DNA of 64,000 nt from CAVXHQ01 sp963789535 (GCA_963789535.1 CAWBKU010000004.1:496001-560000), one strand, 5' to 3'; positions 35,680 to 45,425 are shown, numbered from the stretch's first letter. Notes: generated by a model not told the origin, from the sequence alone. Translations and numbers: made by a program.

Positions 35680-36687
35680 ATGACAACCGAAACCCAACTG
35701 ATCGCCGATATCGAGGCGCTCGGCGCCCGCCTCGGCGAGGCCCGCACCAGCATCGCGCGCCGCTTCATCGGGCAGGAACGGGTCGTGGACCTCACCCTGA
35801 CGGCGCTCGTCTGCGGCGGCCACGGCCTGCTGATCGGCCTGCCGGGGCTGGGCAAGACGATGCTGGTCCAGACCCTCGCAACCGTCATGGGCCTGCACGG
35901 CAACCGTATCCAGTTCACGCCCGACCTCATGCCCGCCGACATCCTCGGCTCCGAGGTGCTCGAGACCGCGAACGACGGCTCCCGCGCCTTTCGCTTCATC
36001 GAGGGGCCGGTGTTCTGCCAGCTTCTCATGGCCGACGAGATCAACCGCGCCTCGCCCCGCACCCAGTCCGCGCTGCTTCAGGCGATGCAGGAGCGCGAGG
36101 TGACGATCGCGGGCGAGCATCGCCCGCTGGGTCGCCCTTTCCACGTCCTCGCCACCCAGAACCCGCTCGAGCAGGAGGGCACGTATCCCCTCCCCGAGGC
36201 GCAGCTCGACCGGTTCCTCGTGCAGATCGACGTCCCCTATCCCAGCCGCGAGACCGAGCGTGACATCGTCATGGCCACGACCGGCATCGACGAGAGTGCC
36301 GCCCACGCCGTTTTCACCGCCGACGAACTGCTCGCCGCGCAACGGGTGCTGCGCCGGATGCCGGTGGGCGAGGCCATCGTCGAGATGATCCTCGACCTCG
36401 TCCGCGCCTGCCGCCCTGACGATCCCACCGCCCCCGCCCATATCCGCGAGAACGTGAGCTGGGGGCCCGGCCCGCGCGCCGCACAGGCCCTCATGCTCGC
36501 CGTGCGCGCCGCGGCGCTGCTCGACGGACGTCTCGCCCCCTCGCCCGACGACGTGCGCGCGATGGCGGCGCCGGTGCTGACGCACCGCATGGCCCTCAGC
36601 TTCGGCGCGCGGGCGCGGGGCGAGACGCTGGCCTCCCTCATCGGCCGCATCGCCGATACCGCCACCCGCACCGTGGCCGCCGCCTGA
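35680..36687 (+). CDS. MoxR family AAA+ ATPase
   Basis: A 335-residue cytoplasmic chaperone-like ATPase. The Walker A 'GLPGLGKTML' is at about 53-62, Walker B 'LLMADEINRASP' has D119/E120, and the arginine-bearing 'LPEAQLDRFLV' segment follows. MoxR proteins work with vWA proteins to activate or assemble protein complexes. ATG 35680 has a GGGAG site. It is the first gene of an operon with DUF58 and two BatA-like membrane proteins, overlapping the DUF58 gene by TGATG. Confidence 0.94.
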   Translation: MTTETQLIADIEALGARLGEARTSIARRFIGQERVVDLTLTALVCGGHGLLIGLPGLGKTMLVQTLATVMGLHGNRIQFTPDLMPADILGSEVLETANDGSRAFRFIEGPVFCQLLMADEINRASPRTQSALLQAMQEREVTIAGEHRPLGRPFHVLATQNPLEQEGTYPLPEAQLDRFLVQIDVPYPSRETERDIVMATTGIDESAAHAVFTADELLAAQRVLRRMPVGEAIVEMILDLVRACRPDDPTAPAHIRENVSWGPGPRAAQALMLAVRAAALLDGRLAPSPDDVRAMAAPVLTHRMALSFGARARGETLASLIGRIADTATRTVAAA

Positions 36688-37592
36688 TGGCGTCACCCGC
36701 TGCTCCCGTCGGCGTGCTGGCGCTGCGCAGCGGCGCAGAGGCGCTGGCCGCCCCGCTGCCCGCGCTGCTGGCGGATGCAGAGCATCTGGCGGCATCGGTG
36801 ATCGTCGGCGATCACGGGCGCCGGCGCGCGGGCACGGGCGACACGTTCTGGCAATACCGTCCCGCCACCGACACCGACAGTCCGCGCCGCATCGACTGGC
36901 GCCGATCGGCCCGCTCGGACGCCACCTTCGTGCAGGACAAGGAATGGCAGATCGCGCAGAGCGTGACGCTCTGGGTCGACGGTTCCGCCGCGATGACCTT
37001 CGCCTCGGACGGGCACGAGACCAAGGGCCACCGCGCCCGCACCCTCGCGCTCGCCATGGCGATCCTGCTCAACCGCGGCGGCGAGCGGGTCGGCCTGACC
37101 GGACAGGGCAGCACCGACGGCGCCCCCGGCCTGCCGCCGCGCCGCGGCACGCCGCAGATCGCCCGCATTGCCGAGGCGCTGACCGCCACCGATACCGCCG
37201 ACTACGGCCAGCCCGACGCCCGCGACATGGCCCCCCATACCCGCGCCCTGTTCGTCTCGGATTTCCTCGGCGACATCGACGCGACCGAGGCCGCGCTGAC
37301 CCGCGCCGCCGACCGCGGCGTCCGCGGCGCCCTGTTGCAGGTGCTCGACCCGGCGGAAGAGAGCTTTCCCTTCGACGGCCGCACCATCTTCGAATCGATG
37401 ACCGGCGCGCTGCGCCACGAGACGCTGAAGGCGGGCGAGTTGCGCGCCCGCTATCTCGACCGTCTCGCCGTCCGCAAGGATCGCCTCGCGACGCTGGCGC
37501 GGACCACGGGCTGGTTCCACTCCACCCACCACACCGACTTGCCCGCAGCACAGGCGCTGCTCTGGTGCTATCACGCGCTGGCCCGCCGATGA
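36687..37592 (+). CDS. DUF58 domain protein (vWA-like partner of MoxR)
   Basis: This 301-residue protein has the DUF58 signature 'WQYRPATDTDSPRRIDWRRS' (about 55-74) followed by a degenerate vWA fold ('VTLWVDGSAAMTFASDG'). DUF58 proteins are the usual partners of MoxR ATPases in aerotolerance-type (Bat) operons. The ATG overlaps the moxR stop. It is followed by a family B hairpin array before the next gene. No membrane helix is seen, whereas many relatives have an N-terminal pair. Confidence 0.9.
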   Translation: MASPAAPVGVLALRSGAEALAAPLPALLADAEHLAASVIVGDHGRRRAGTGDTFWQYRPATDTDSPRRIDWRRSARSDATFVQDKEWQIAQSVTLWVDGSAAMTFASDGHETKGHRARTLALAMAILLNRGGERVGLTGQGSTDGAPGLPPRRGTPQIARIAEALTATDTADYGQPDARDMAPHTRALFVSDFLGDIDATEAALTRAADRGVRGALLQVLDPAEESFPFDGRTIFESMTGALRHETLKAGELRARYLDRLAVRKDRLATLARTTGWFHSTHHTDLPAAQALLWCYHALARR

Positions 37593-37608
37593 GTGCCGCG
37601 CCCGAAAC

Positions 37609-37652
37609 CGAATTCCTTCAAGGAATTCGCCTCGAACTTTTTCAAAACGTCC
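37609..37652. repeat. Tandem hairpin repeat, family B copy 2
   Basis: A perfect first hairpin (GAATTCCTT-c-AAGGAATTC, 37610-37628) and a degenerate second one (GAACTTTTTCAAAACGTC). It lies in the gap between the DUF58 and DUF4159 genes, inside the likely operon transcript. Confidence 0.75.
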
Positions 37653-37674
37653 GTCCCTGCCGGATCGTTGCACC

Positions 37675-40533
37675 ATGATGTCCTTCGGCCCCCTCGCCTT
37701 CACCGCGCCCTGGCTGCTGGTGGCGCTCGCCGCCCTGCCGATCCTCTGGCTGATCCTGCGCGCCGTCCCCCCCGCCCCGATCCGGCGCCGCTTTCCCGGT
37801 GTCGCGCTGCTCCTCGGCCTCACCGACGAGACGACGCAGACCGACCGCACCCCCTGGTGGCTGCTCCTGTTGCGGATGCTCGCCGCCGCCGCCCTGATCG
37901 CGGGCTTCGCGGGGCCGCTGCTGAACCCGCAGGCCGAGCGCGGCGGCAGCGGCCCGCTCCTCATCGTCGCCGACGGCACCTGGGCCGACGCCCGCGACTG
38001 GGCCGCGCGCACCGACCGGATCGCGGCGCTTCTTGCCGAGGCCGCCCGCGACGGGCGCACCACCGCGCTCGTAACCCTGACCGACCTGCCGCCCGAAACG
38101 CTCTTCGACGCCGCCGACGTGACCGCCCTCGCCCTGCCCGGCCTCGCCCCTGCCCCGTGGGAGCCGGACGCCGACGCGCTGACCGCCTGGGCCGACAGGC
38201 TCGACGGCCCGTTCGACACCTTCTGGTTCTCCGACGGCCTCGCCCGCGACAGCCGCGCGCCCCTCCTTACCGCCCTCGAGGCGCAGGGCGCCGTCACCGT
38301 GTTCCAGACCCCCCGCCCGACGTTTGCGCTGCGCCCCGCGCAGTTCGAGGACGGCGCCATCGCGCTCTCGGCCGTGCGCACACCCACCGGCCCCGCCGCG
38401 AGCGTCGAGGTCGCGGCCATCGGCCTCGACCCGACCGGCATCGAGCGCCCGCTTGCCACGACGACCCTCGACTTCGCCCCAGGCGACCCCCTCGCTACCA
38501 CCGACCTCACCCTGCCCGCCGAATTGCGCAACCGCGTCACCCGGTTCGAGATCGCGGGCCAGCGCAGCGCCGCCGCCGTCACCCTCACCGACGACGCCCT
38601 GCGCCGCCGCGAGATCGCGCTGATCGCGGGGGGCAACGACCGCGAGGGCCTCGAACTCCTCTCCCCGCTGCACTATCTGCGCGAGGCGCTGGCGCCGTCG
38701 GCCGACCTGATCGAGGGGACCATCGCCGACATGCTGCTGGCCAATCCCGATGTCATCGTCCTCGCCGATGTCGCCACGCTCGCCGCGACCGAGGCCACGG
38801 ACCTGCGCATCTGGGTCGAGAACGGCGGTCTGCTCGTCCGCTTTGCCGGGCCGCGCCTTGCCGCCAGCGATGCGGGCCGCACCGGCGAAGACCCGCTCTT
38901 GCCCGTGCGCCTGCGGGCGGGGGGCCGCTCTGTCGGCGGCGCGATGAGCTGGGGCGAGCCGAAGGCGCTGGCCCCCTTCGCCGAGGAGTCGCCCTTCTTC
39001 GGCCTCGCCGTGCCTGCCGACGTCACCGTCTCGGCGCAGGTCATGGCGCAGCCCGACCCGACGCTGGCCGCGCGCGTCATCGCGCAACTGGCCGACGGCA
39101 CGCCGCTGGTGACGCGCAATGCCGTCGATCAGGGATCGGTCGTGCTGTTCCACGTCACCGCGAACGCCGAATGGTCGACGCTGCCGCTGTCGGGCCTGTT
39201 CGTCCAGATGCTCGAACGGCTCGCCGTCTCGACGCGGCCCACGCAACCGAGTGCCGAAGACCTCGAGGGCACGACATGGGTGCCCTCGGACCTGCTCGAC
39301 GCGACGGGGCGCCTCGAGGAGACGGATACCGTCCTCGGCGTCGCGGGCGCGGATCTGGCCGCCGCCATCGCCGAAGGCGCGCCGGACGCCGCCGTCCCGC
39401 CGGGCCTCTACGCGGGCGAGCGGCGCCGCATCGCGCTCAACGTGATCGGCCCGCAGACCACGCTGGCCCCCGCCGCCTGGCCGGCCAGCGTGACCATCGA
39501 AGGCATGGCCGTGGCGCGCGAGGTCGACCTCAAGGGTCTGATCCTCGGCGTCGGGCTCATGTTGCTGCTGATCGACGCGCTCGCCTCGCTCCTGCTCACG
39601 GGGCGACTGCGTGGCCAGCGCGCGGCGGGCAATGCCGCACGCGGTGCGACCGCCGGACTGGCGCTGGCCCTCGGGCTGGCGTTCGCGGGACTGCCCGCGC
39701 CCGCCTCCGCCCAGGACACCGGGGTCATCGCCGACGCCCCCCCCGAAACGCCGGGCGACGCCGCCCTGCCCGCCAACGACGACTTCGCCCTTGCCGCGAC
39801 GCAATCGGTCGTCCTCGCCCACGTCCTGACCGGCGACGCGCGCGTCGACGAGATCGCGGCGGCGGGCCTGCTCGGCCTCAGCCGGACGCTGTTCCAGCGC
39901 TCGTCGATCGAGCCTGCGCGGCCCATCGCGGTGAACCTCGAGACCGACGACATCGCGCTGTTGCCGTTCCTCTACTGGCCGATCACCGCCAATCAGGCGA
40001 TCCCCTCGCGCGATGCCTATGTCAGGCTGAACCGCTATCTGGCGACCGGCGGCATGATCCTGTTCGACACCCGCGACGCCGATACCGCCTCGTTCGGATC
40101 GTCCACGCCCGAGGGTCAGCGCCTTCAGGTGATCGCCCGCGGCCTCGATATCCCGCCCCTGTCGCAGATGCCCGAGGACCACATCCTGACGCGCTCGTTC
40201 TACCTGATCCAGGACATGCCCGGACGCTACGACAGCCGCGACGTCTGGGTCGAGGCGGCGCCGCCCGATGCCGAACTCGCCGAAGGGATGCCGTTCCGGG
40301 ATCTGAACGACGGCGTCACCCCGGTCATCATCGGCGGCAACGACTGGGCGGCGGCCTGGGCGGTGGACGACTACGGCAACCCGCTGCTGCCCGTCGGGCG
40401 CGGGACGGCGGGCGAGCGGCAGCGCGAGCTTGCCTACCGCTTCGGCGTCAACCTCATCATGCATGTGCTGACCGGGAACTATAAGTCCGATCAGGTGCAT
40501 GTGCCTGCCCTGCTCGAGAGGCTGGGGCAATGA
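37675..40533 (+). CDS. BatA-like membrane protein with C-terminal DUF4159
   Basis: This 952-residue protein has an N-terminal BatA-type region with two membrane helices ('WLLVALAALPILWLIL', about 12-27, and 'LLLLRMLAAAALIAGFAGPL', about 60-79). A large exposed domain follows (about 95-610). Another helix ('ILGVGLMLLLIDALASLLL', about 622-640) and a signal-like helix come next, then a DUF4159 domain (about 710-952) containing 'ILFDTRDAD' and ending 'LIMHVLTGNYKSDQVH'. It is likely an inner-membrane component working with MoxR and DUF58. The start is ATG 37675 or 37678. Confidence 0.85.
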   Translation: MMSFGPLAFTAPWLLVALAALPILWLILRAVPPAPIRRRFPGVALLLGLTDETTQTDRTPWWLLLLRMLAAAALIAGFAGPLLNPQAERGGSGPLLIVADGTWADARDWAARTDRIAALLAEAARDGRTTALVTLTDLPPETLFDAADVTALALPGLAPAPWEPDADALTAWADRLDGPFDTFWFSDGLARDSRAPLLTALEAQGAVTVFQTPRPTFALRPAQFEDGAIALSAVRTPTGPAASVEVAAIGLDPTGIERPLATTTLDFAPGDPLATTDLTLPAELRNRVTRFEIAGQRSAAAVTLTDDALRRREIALIAGGNDREGLELLSPLHYLREALAPSADLIEGTIADMLLANPDVIVLADVATLAATEATDLRIWVENGGLLVRFAGPRLAASDAGRTGEDPLLPVRLRAGGRSVGGAMSWGEPKALAPFAEESPFFGLAVPADVTVSAQVMAQPDPTLAARVIAQLADGTPLVTRNAVDQGSVVLFHVTANAEWSTLPLSGLFVQMLERLAVSTRPTQPSAEDLEGTTWVPSDLLDATGRLEETDTVLGVAGADLAAAIAEGAPDAAVPPGLYAGERRRIALNVIGPQTTLAPAAWPASVTIEGMAVAREVDLKGLILGVGLMLLLIDALASLLLTGRLRGQRAAGNAARGATAGLALALGLAFAGLPAPASAQDTGVIADAPPETPGDAALPANDDFALAATQSVVLAHVLTGDARVDEIAAAGLLGLSRTLFQRSSIEPARPIAVNLETDDIALLPFLYWPITANQAIPSRDAYVRLNRYLATGGMILFDTRDADTASFGSSTPEGQRLQVIARGLDIPPLSQMPEDHILTRSFYLIQDMPGRYDSRDVWVEAAPPDAELAEGMPFRDLNDGVTPVIIGGNDWAAAWAVDDYGNPLLPVGRGTAGERQRELAYRFGVNLIMHVLTGNYKSDQVHVPALLERLGQ

Positions 40534-40582
40534 GGGGCGTCGTTTCGGGCCGCGTGCGGGCGGCAAGTGCGGACCCTGCGGG

Positions 40583-40608
40583 GCGAGTTATTGAGGCAAG
40601 AAAAAACA
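40583..40608 (+). repeat. Dispersed pre-start element, family C copy 4
   Basis: GGGCGAGTTATTGAGGCAAG followed by AAAAAA lies 26 bases before ATG 40634. It is related to 45426, 57376 and 20795, and in the same orientation as the gene it precedes. Confidence 0.5.
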
Positions 40609-40633
40609 CAGGCGCGCACTTCGGGGCGACGGC

Positions 40634-42720
40634 ATGACCCGGGTGCTCGTGTTCGATCCGCTGCTGGTCTGGCCGCTCATCGGGGCGGCGGCGGTGCTGG
40701 CGTTCGCGGTGGTCGCGCTGGCATTCTGGCGCGGCGCCCGCGGCTGGTGGTTGCGCGGGCTCGCGGCATTGGCGCTCTGCTCGCGGCGCTGAGCAATCCC
40801 GTCGCTCCAGAGCGAGGAACGCGAGGCGCTGTCCGACATCGTCGTCGCGGTGGTGGACCGCAGCGCGACGCCAGCGGATCGCCGACCGGACCGAGCAGAT
40901 CGACGCCGCCGTGGCCGACCTCGAACGGCAGGTGGCGGCGCGCGGCAACACCGAACTGCGGCTCGATCGACGTCGGCGACGGCGAGGACGACGCCGGCAC
41001 GCTGCTCATGACGGCGCTGTCCGAGGCGTTGGCCGAGGAACCGCAAGGGCGGATCGCGGGCGTGGTCCTGATCACCGACGGGCGGCTGCACGACATCGAG
41101 CGGCTGCCGCAGTTGCCCGCGCCGACGCAGATCCTGCTGACCGGCCATGCCGGTGAATGGGACCGCCGCCTCGTGGTGCGCAATGCCCCCGCCTTTGCCA
41201 TCCTGGGCGAGCAGGTGAACCTGACCGTGCGCGTCGAGGATCAGGGTGACGGCCCCGGCGACACGCTGGTGCCACTCTCCATCGCCATCGACGGCGGACC
41301 GCCGATGCTGTTCGACGTGCCGCTGGGCGAGGATATGGAACTGCCGGTGACGCTGCCGCACGGCGGCATGAACGTGTTGCAGTTCGAGACCCCCGTCATC
41401 GACGGCGAGCTGACCGAGCGCAACAACGCCGCCGTGGTGCAGATCAACGGCGTGCGCGACCGCCTCCGCGTGCTGCTCGTCTCGGGCGAGCCGCATCCGG
41501 GCGAGCGGACCTGGCGCAACCTGCTGAAATCGGATTCGGCGGTCGATCTGGTGCATTTCACCATCCTGCGCCCGCCCGAAAAGCAGGACGGCGTGCCGGT
41601 CGACGAACTGGCGCTCATCGCGTTCCCGACGCGCGAGCTGTTCATCGAGAAGATCGACGAATTCGACCTCATCATCTTCGACCGCTACCGCCGCCGCGGC
41701 ATCCTGCCGTCGAGCTATTTCGAGAACGTCGCGCAATACGTGGCGAACGGCGGCGCTGTCCTGGTCTCGGCGGGGCCGGAATATGCCACGGCGGATTCGA
41801 TCTACCGCTCGCCGCTCGGGTTCGTCCTGCCGGGCGCGCCGACCGCGCGGGTGCTCGAACAGGGGTTCCTGCCGACCCTGTCGGAGATCGGCCTGCGCCA
41901 TCCGGTGACGGCGGGCCTCATGGAGGCGTTCGGCGGCGCCGAAGAGGCCGAGGACGGCAGCGTGACCCCCGGCTGGGGCCGCTGGCTGCGTCAGGTAGAG
42001 GTGACGCCCGCCGAGGGCGCCGTCACCGCGATGGAGGGGATCGACGGGCGCCCGCTGCTGCTTCTCGCGCGCGAGGGCGAGGGGCGGGTGGCGCTCCTGA
42101 CCTCGGACCAGAGCTGGCTCTGGGATCGCGGCTTCGAGGGGGGCGGGCCGCAACTGGAGCTTCTGCGCCGCCTCGCGCACTGGCTGATGAAGGAGCCGGA
42201 ACTGGAGGAAGAGGCGCTCTGGGTCGAGCCGTCGGGCCAGACGATGCGGATCGTGCGCCGGACGCTGGAAGAGGCGGCGCCGGAGGTGATCGTGACCGGA
42301 CCGGACGGCGCCGAGGTCGCTCTGACGCTCGAGGAGGTGAGCCCGGGGCGGTTCGAGACGCTCTGGGAGGCGCCCGAGATGGGGTTCTACCGGCTTACCG
42401 ACGGGACGCTGGATGCGGTCATCGCGCTGGGGCCGGCGGCCCCGCGCGAGTTCGAGCAGACCATCGCCAGCGCCGACCTGCTTGGCCCAGTGGCAGCGGC
42501 GACGAACGGCGGCGTCACCATGCTCGAGGACGGGATGCCCGCCCTGCGCGCGGTGCGCGAGGGGCGGCCCGCGATCGGCAACGGCTGGATCGGGATCACC
42601 CCCCGCGAGGCCTATGTGACCGCGAACGTCAGCATCGCGGCGGTCCTGCCCGCTTGGGCGTTCCTGCTCATCTCGGCGATGTTCGTCCTCGGCGCGTGGA
42701 TCCGCGAAGGGCAGCGGTGA
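40634..42720 (+). pseudogene. BatA/glutamine-amidotransferase-like membrane protein with four apparent frameshifts
   Basis: After correction this is a 694-residue protein. It has two N-terminal helices ('VWPLIGAAAVLAFAVVALAF' near 12-31), a vWA-like or amidotransferase-like exposed region, and a C-terminal helix ('VLPAWAFLLISAMFVLGAW'). From 40963 to 42720 the frame is intact. In the first 330 bases four indels occur: one base missing near 40776-40780, and extra bases at about 40801, 40869 and 40962. Each is followed at once by sensible sequence in the new frame ('LLAALSNP', 'SLQSEEREALSDIVVAVVDR', 'QRIADRTEQIDAAVADLERQ', 'SIDVGDGEDDAGTL'). It is the last gene of the MoxR operon. Confidence 0.82.
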
Positions 42721-42728
42721 CGGACGGG

Positions 42729-42753
42729 ACGATGGGGCGGAACCCCATCCTAC
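42729..42753. repeat. Hairpin repeat, family A copy 4 (inverted orientation)
   Basis: GATGGGG-cggaa-CCCCATC followed by CTAC, which is the reverse orientation of the other copies. It lies 8 bases after the stop of the plus-strand operon. Confidence 0.85.
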
Positions 42754-42774
42754 AGTCATCTCGACCGTCAGGCG

Positions 42775-42797
42775 CAGGATGGGGTTTCACCCCATCG
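42775..42797. repeat. Hairpin repeat, family A copy 5
   Basis: CAGGATGGGGTTTCACCCCA followed by TC forms a perfect 7-bp stem with a 5-base loop. It ends two bases before the stop of the convergent gene. With copy 4 it makes an inverted pair that probably ends transcription from both sides. Confidence 0.85.
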
Positions 42798-42798
42798 T

Positions 42799-43152
42799 TT
42801 ACGGCAGAGTGAACGTATAAGTATCCGTCGCCCATCCGTCGACGTTGCAGCGCCCGCGCACGACCACCTCGGTGACGCCCTCCGGTATCTCGACGTTGCT
42901 CAGCGACCGGGTGAACGGCTGTTCGTCCACATGCGGATGCCCGAGAATGCGCACGCCGAGGGGGTTGCCCTCGGTGTCGTGGATGTCCCAGGCGTCGGCA
43001 TAATGCTCCTCCCCGGTATCGGGATGCGTCAGCGTGACGTCGAAGGTCCAGTAGTCGCCGACGCGGGTGGCCGCGACATCCTCGACCACCGGCAGTTCGG
43101 CGAGAGCAGGACCGGCGGCGCAGAGCAGGACGGCAATAAGGGGTCGGAACAT
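42799..43152 (-). CDS. Small secreted protein, 117 residues
   Basis: A signal peptide ('FRPLIAVLLCAAGPALAE', cleavage after about residue 18) precedes a beta-rich domain with 'YWTFDVTLTHPDTGEEHYAD', an Ig-like look, and a single Cys near the end. I cannot name a family; function unknown, expected periplasmic. The ATG overlaps the stop of the DUF599 gene (TGATG), so it is co-translated with it. Confidence 0.75.
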   Translation of the reverse strand: MFRPLIAVLLCAAGPALAELPVVEDVAATRVGDYWTFDVTLTHPDTGEEHYADAWDIHDTEGNPLGVRILGHPHVDEQPFTRSLSNVEIPEGVTEVVVRGRCNVDGWATDTYTFTLP

Positions 43153-43850
43153 CAGGTTTCTCCTTCGGTGAGGATGCTGCGGGCTTTGGACGCGAATTCG
43201 CGGCTCCACACAAGCCACAAGACCGCGAGCGTGGCGCCGAAGAGGGCCACAGGGCCGACCAGCCAGGCCAGCGCGCCGAGCGCGAAATACATCGCCCGCA
43301 GCCCGCGGTTGAAGTTCATCGAGGCGCGGTTGTTCAGTTCCGCCGCCTGTGCCGCGCGCCGCGCCGCATGGGGCGCCGTGGGATCGTTCGGGACGGCGGC
43401 CATCATCACCGCGCAATAGCCGAACAGGCGGTTCGACCAGACGAATTTCAGGAACCCGTGGACGAGGAACAGCGCGGGCAGCATCAGCTTGACCTGCCAC
43501 AAGAGCACCGGCACGTCGGACCCCAGCAGACCCTCGGCCACCCCCTGCAACGTCCCGACGTTGCCGATCATCGCCAGCGTGCCGCCGATGGCGAGAAGGC
43601 AGGTCGACGCGAAGAACGCCGTGCCCTGCCGCAGGCTCGCCAGCATCTGCGCGTCGAAGATGCGGACCTCGCGCCCGAGGAACTCGACCATCCAGTCGCG
43701 GCGATAGCGCTCCATCATCATCGTGACCGAGGGGCGCACGCCGCCCGGATGCTCGATCCAGGTGCCCATCGCGACGGCACCGACAAAGATCAGGCCGACC
43801 GAGACCCCGTCGAGCGGGGTCAGCAGGCGCAGGATGTCGGTCAGGTCCAT
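43152..43850 (-). CDS. DUF599 family membrane protein
   Basis: This 232-residue inner-membrane protein matches DUF599 (function unknown). Four hydrophobic spans are seen: 'GVSVGLIFVGAVAMGTW', 'GTAFFASTCLLAIGGTLAMI', 'VKLMLPALFLVHGFLKFVW' and 'ALGALAWLVGPVALFGATLA'. The family mark 'NFNRGLRAMYFALGALAW' is present. The ATG at 43850 is chosen; a GTG at 43877 would add nine residues. It is divergent from glcD. Confidence 0.85.
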   Translation of the reverse strand: MDLTDILRLLTPLDGVSVGLIFVGAVAMGTWIEHPGGVRPSVTMMMERYRRDWMVEFLGREVRIFDAQMLASLRQGTAFFASTCLLAIGGTLAMIGNVGTLQGVAEGLLGSDVPVLLWQVKLMLPALFLVHGFLKFVWSNRLFGYCAVMMAAVPNDPTAPHAARRAAQAAELNNRASMNFNRGLRAMYFALGALAWLVGPVALFGATLAVLWLVWSREFASKARSILTEGET

Positions 43851-43967
43851 GCCCTGCCATAGCTGCTGGGTCGCCACGGCGCCAGCGGACCTTGTGGGCG
43901 CGCACGATCCGGCCTATGAATTGGACTGATATTCTTACCAATCCGATGCCGCCTCCGGAGGACGCCG

Positions 43968-45398
43968 ATGGAAATGCCCGCCCCCGACGCCCGGATAATG
44001 GCGCTCAAGGCGCGTCTGGTGGCCGAGTTGCAGGCGGTCCTGCCGTCCCGCGCCGTGATCCACGACCCCGCCGAGACCCGCGCCTACGAATGTGACGCGC
44101 TGACCGCCTATCGCTGTGCCCCGCTCTGCGCCGTGTTGCCGGGGTCGACCGACGAGGTCGCGGCGGTCCTGAAGATCTGCCACCGCCTCGGCGTGCCGGT
44201 GGTGCCGCGCGGATCGGGCACCTCGCTGGCGGGAGGGGCGCTGCCCACCGCCGATTGCGTCATCCTCGGTGTGGCGCGGATGGCAGGGGTGATCGAGACG
44301 AATTACGCCGACCGCTATATCCGTGTGCAATCGGGCCGCACCAACCTGAGCGTCACCGGCGCCGTCGAGGAGGACGGCTTCTTCTACGCGCCCGACCCGT
44401 CGAGCCAGCTCGCCTGCGCCATCGCGGGCAATATCGCGATGAATTCGGGCGGCGCGCATTGCCTGAAATACGGGGTGACGACCAACAACCTGCTCGGCGT
44501 CACCATGGTCCTGATGGACGGCACCGTGGTCGAGATCGGCGGCGCGCATATGGATGCGGGCTGCCTCGACCTGCTCGGCGTGATCTGCGGGTCGGAGGGG
44601 CAGCTCGGCGTCGTGACCGAGGCGACGCTGCGGATCCTGCCCAAACCGGAGGGCGCCCGCCCGGTCCTCATCGGCTATGACAGCAACGAGGTGGCGGGCG
44701 CCTGCGTCTCGGACATCATCAGGGCCGGCGTCCTGCCCGTCGCGATCGAGTTCATGGACCGCCTCTGCATCCAGTCCTGCGAGGCCTTTGCCCACGCGGG
44801 CTATCCCGACTGCGAGGCCCTGCTCATCGTCGAGGTCGAGGGATCGGACGCCGAGATCGACGCGCAACTGGCTACCATCCTCGCCATCGCGCGGCGGCAC
44901 AATCCGGTGGAACTGCGCGAGAGCGCGTCGGCAGAGGAAAGTGCCCGCATCTGGCTGGGGCGGAAGTCGGCGTTCGGGGCGATGGGGCAGATTTCGGACT
45001 ATATGTGCCTGGACGGCACGATCCCGGTCAGCGCGCTGCCGCTGGTGCTGCGCCGGATCGGCGAGCTGTCGGCGCACTATGGCCTGCGCGTCGGCAACGT
45101 CTTTCACGCGGGCGACGGCAACATGCACCCGCTCATCCTCTACGATGCCAACAAACCCGGCGATCTCGAGCTGTGCGAGGCGATGGGCGCCGACGTCCTC
45201 CGGCTCTGCGTCGAGGTCGGCGGCTGTCTGACCGGCGAGCACGGCGTCGGCATCGAGAAGCGTGACCTGATGGCGGTGCAATACGCGCCCGCCGACCTCG
45301 AGGCGCAGATGGCGGTAAAGGACGTGTTCGACCCGACGTGGCTCCTGAACCCGGCAAAGGTCTTTCCCCTCGATGTCACCGAAGGGCGGCGGGCGTAG
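43968..45398 (+). CDS. glcD: Glycolate oxidase subunit GlcD (FAD-binding)
   Basis: This 476-residue FAD-linked subunit oxidises glycolate to glyoxylate together with GlcE and GlcF. The PCMH-type FAD domain shows 'PVVPRGSGTSLAGGALPT' and 'CAIAGNIAMNSGGAHCLKYG'. The C-terminal domain has 'NVFHAGDGNMHPLILYD' and 'GGCLTGEHGVGIEKRDLM', both typical of GlcD/D-lactate dehydrogenase relatives. The start has GGAGG upstream. It is first in a glcD-glcE-glcF operon. An FCD-type GntR regulator lies far downstream (63212). Confidence 0.96.
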   Translation: MEMPAPDARIMALKARLVAELQAVLPSRAVIHDPAETRAYECDALTAYRCAPLCAVLPGSTDEVAAVLKICHRLGVPVVPRGSGTSLAGGALPTADCVILGVARMAGVIETNYADRYIRVQSGRTNLSVTGAVEEDGFFYAPDPSSQLACAIAGNIAMNSGGAHCLKYGVTTNNLLGVTMVLMDGTVVEIGGAHMDAGCLDLLGVICGSEGQLGVVTEATLRILPKPEGARPVLIGYDSNEVAGACVSDIIRAGVLPVAIEFMDRLCIQSCEAFAHAGYPDCEALLIVEVEGSDAEIDAQLATILAIARRHNPVELRESASAEESARIWLGRKSAFGAMGQISDYMCLDGTIPVSALPLVLRRIGELSAHYGLRVGNVFHAGDGNMHPLILYDANKPGDLELCEAMGADVLRLCVEVGGCLTGEHGVGIEKRDLMAVQYAPADLEAQMAVKDVFDPTWLLNPAKVFPLDVTEGRRA

Positions 45399-45425
45399 GA
45401 GGGGGCTTTGCCCCGCCTGCGGCCC

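Noticed and set aside
37642..40566. Very long open frame (974 codons) on the minus strand
   Set aside because: It is antisense to the DUF4159 gene, has no motif and shows the Arg/Gly/Gln-rich composition produced by GC-rich antisense codons.
40634..40965. Programmed ribosomal frameshifting
   Set aside because: Four changes in both directions without slippery heptamers or a downstream structure do not fit any known programmed event.
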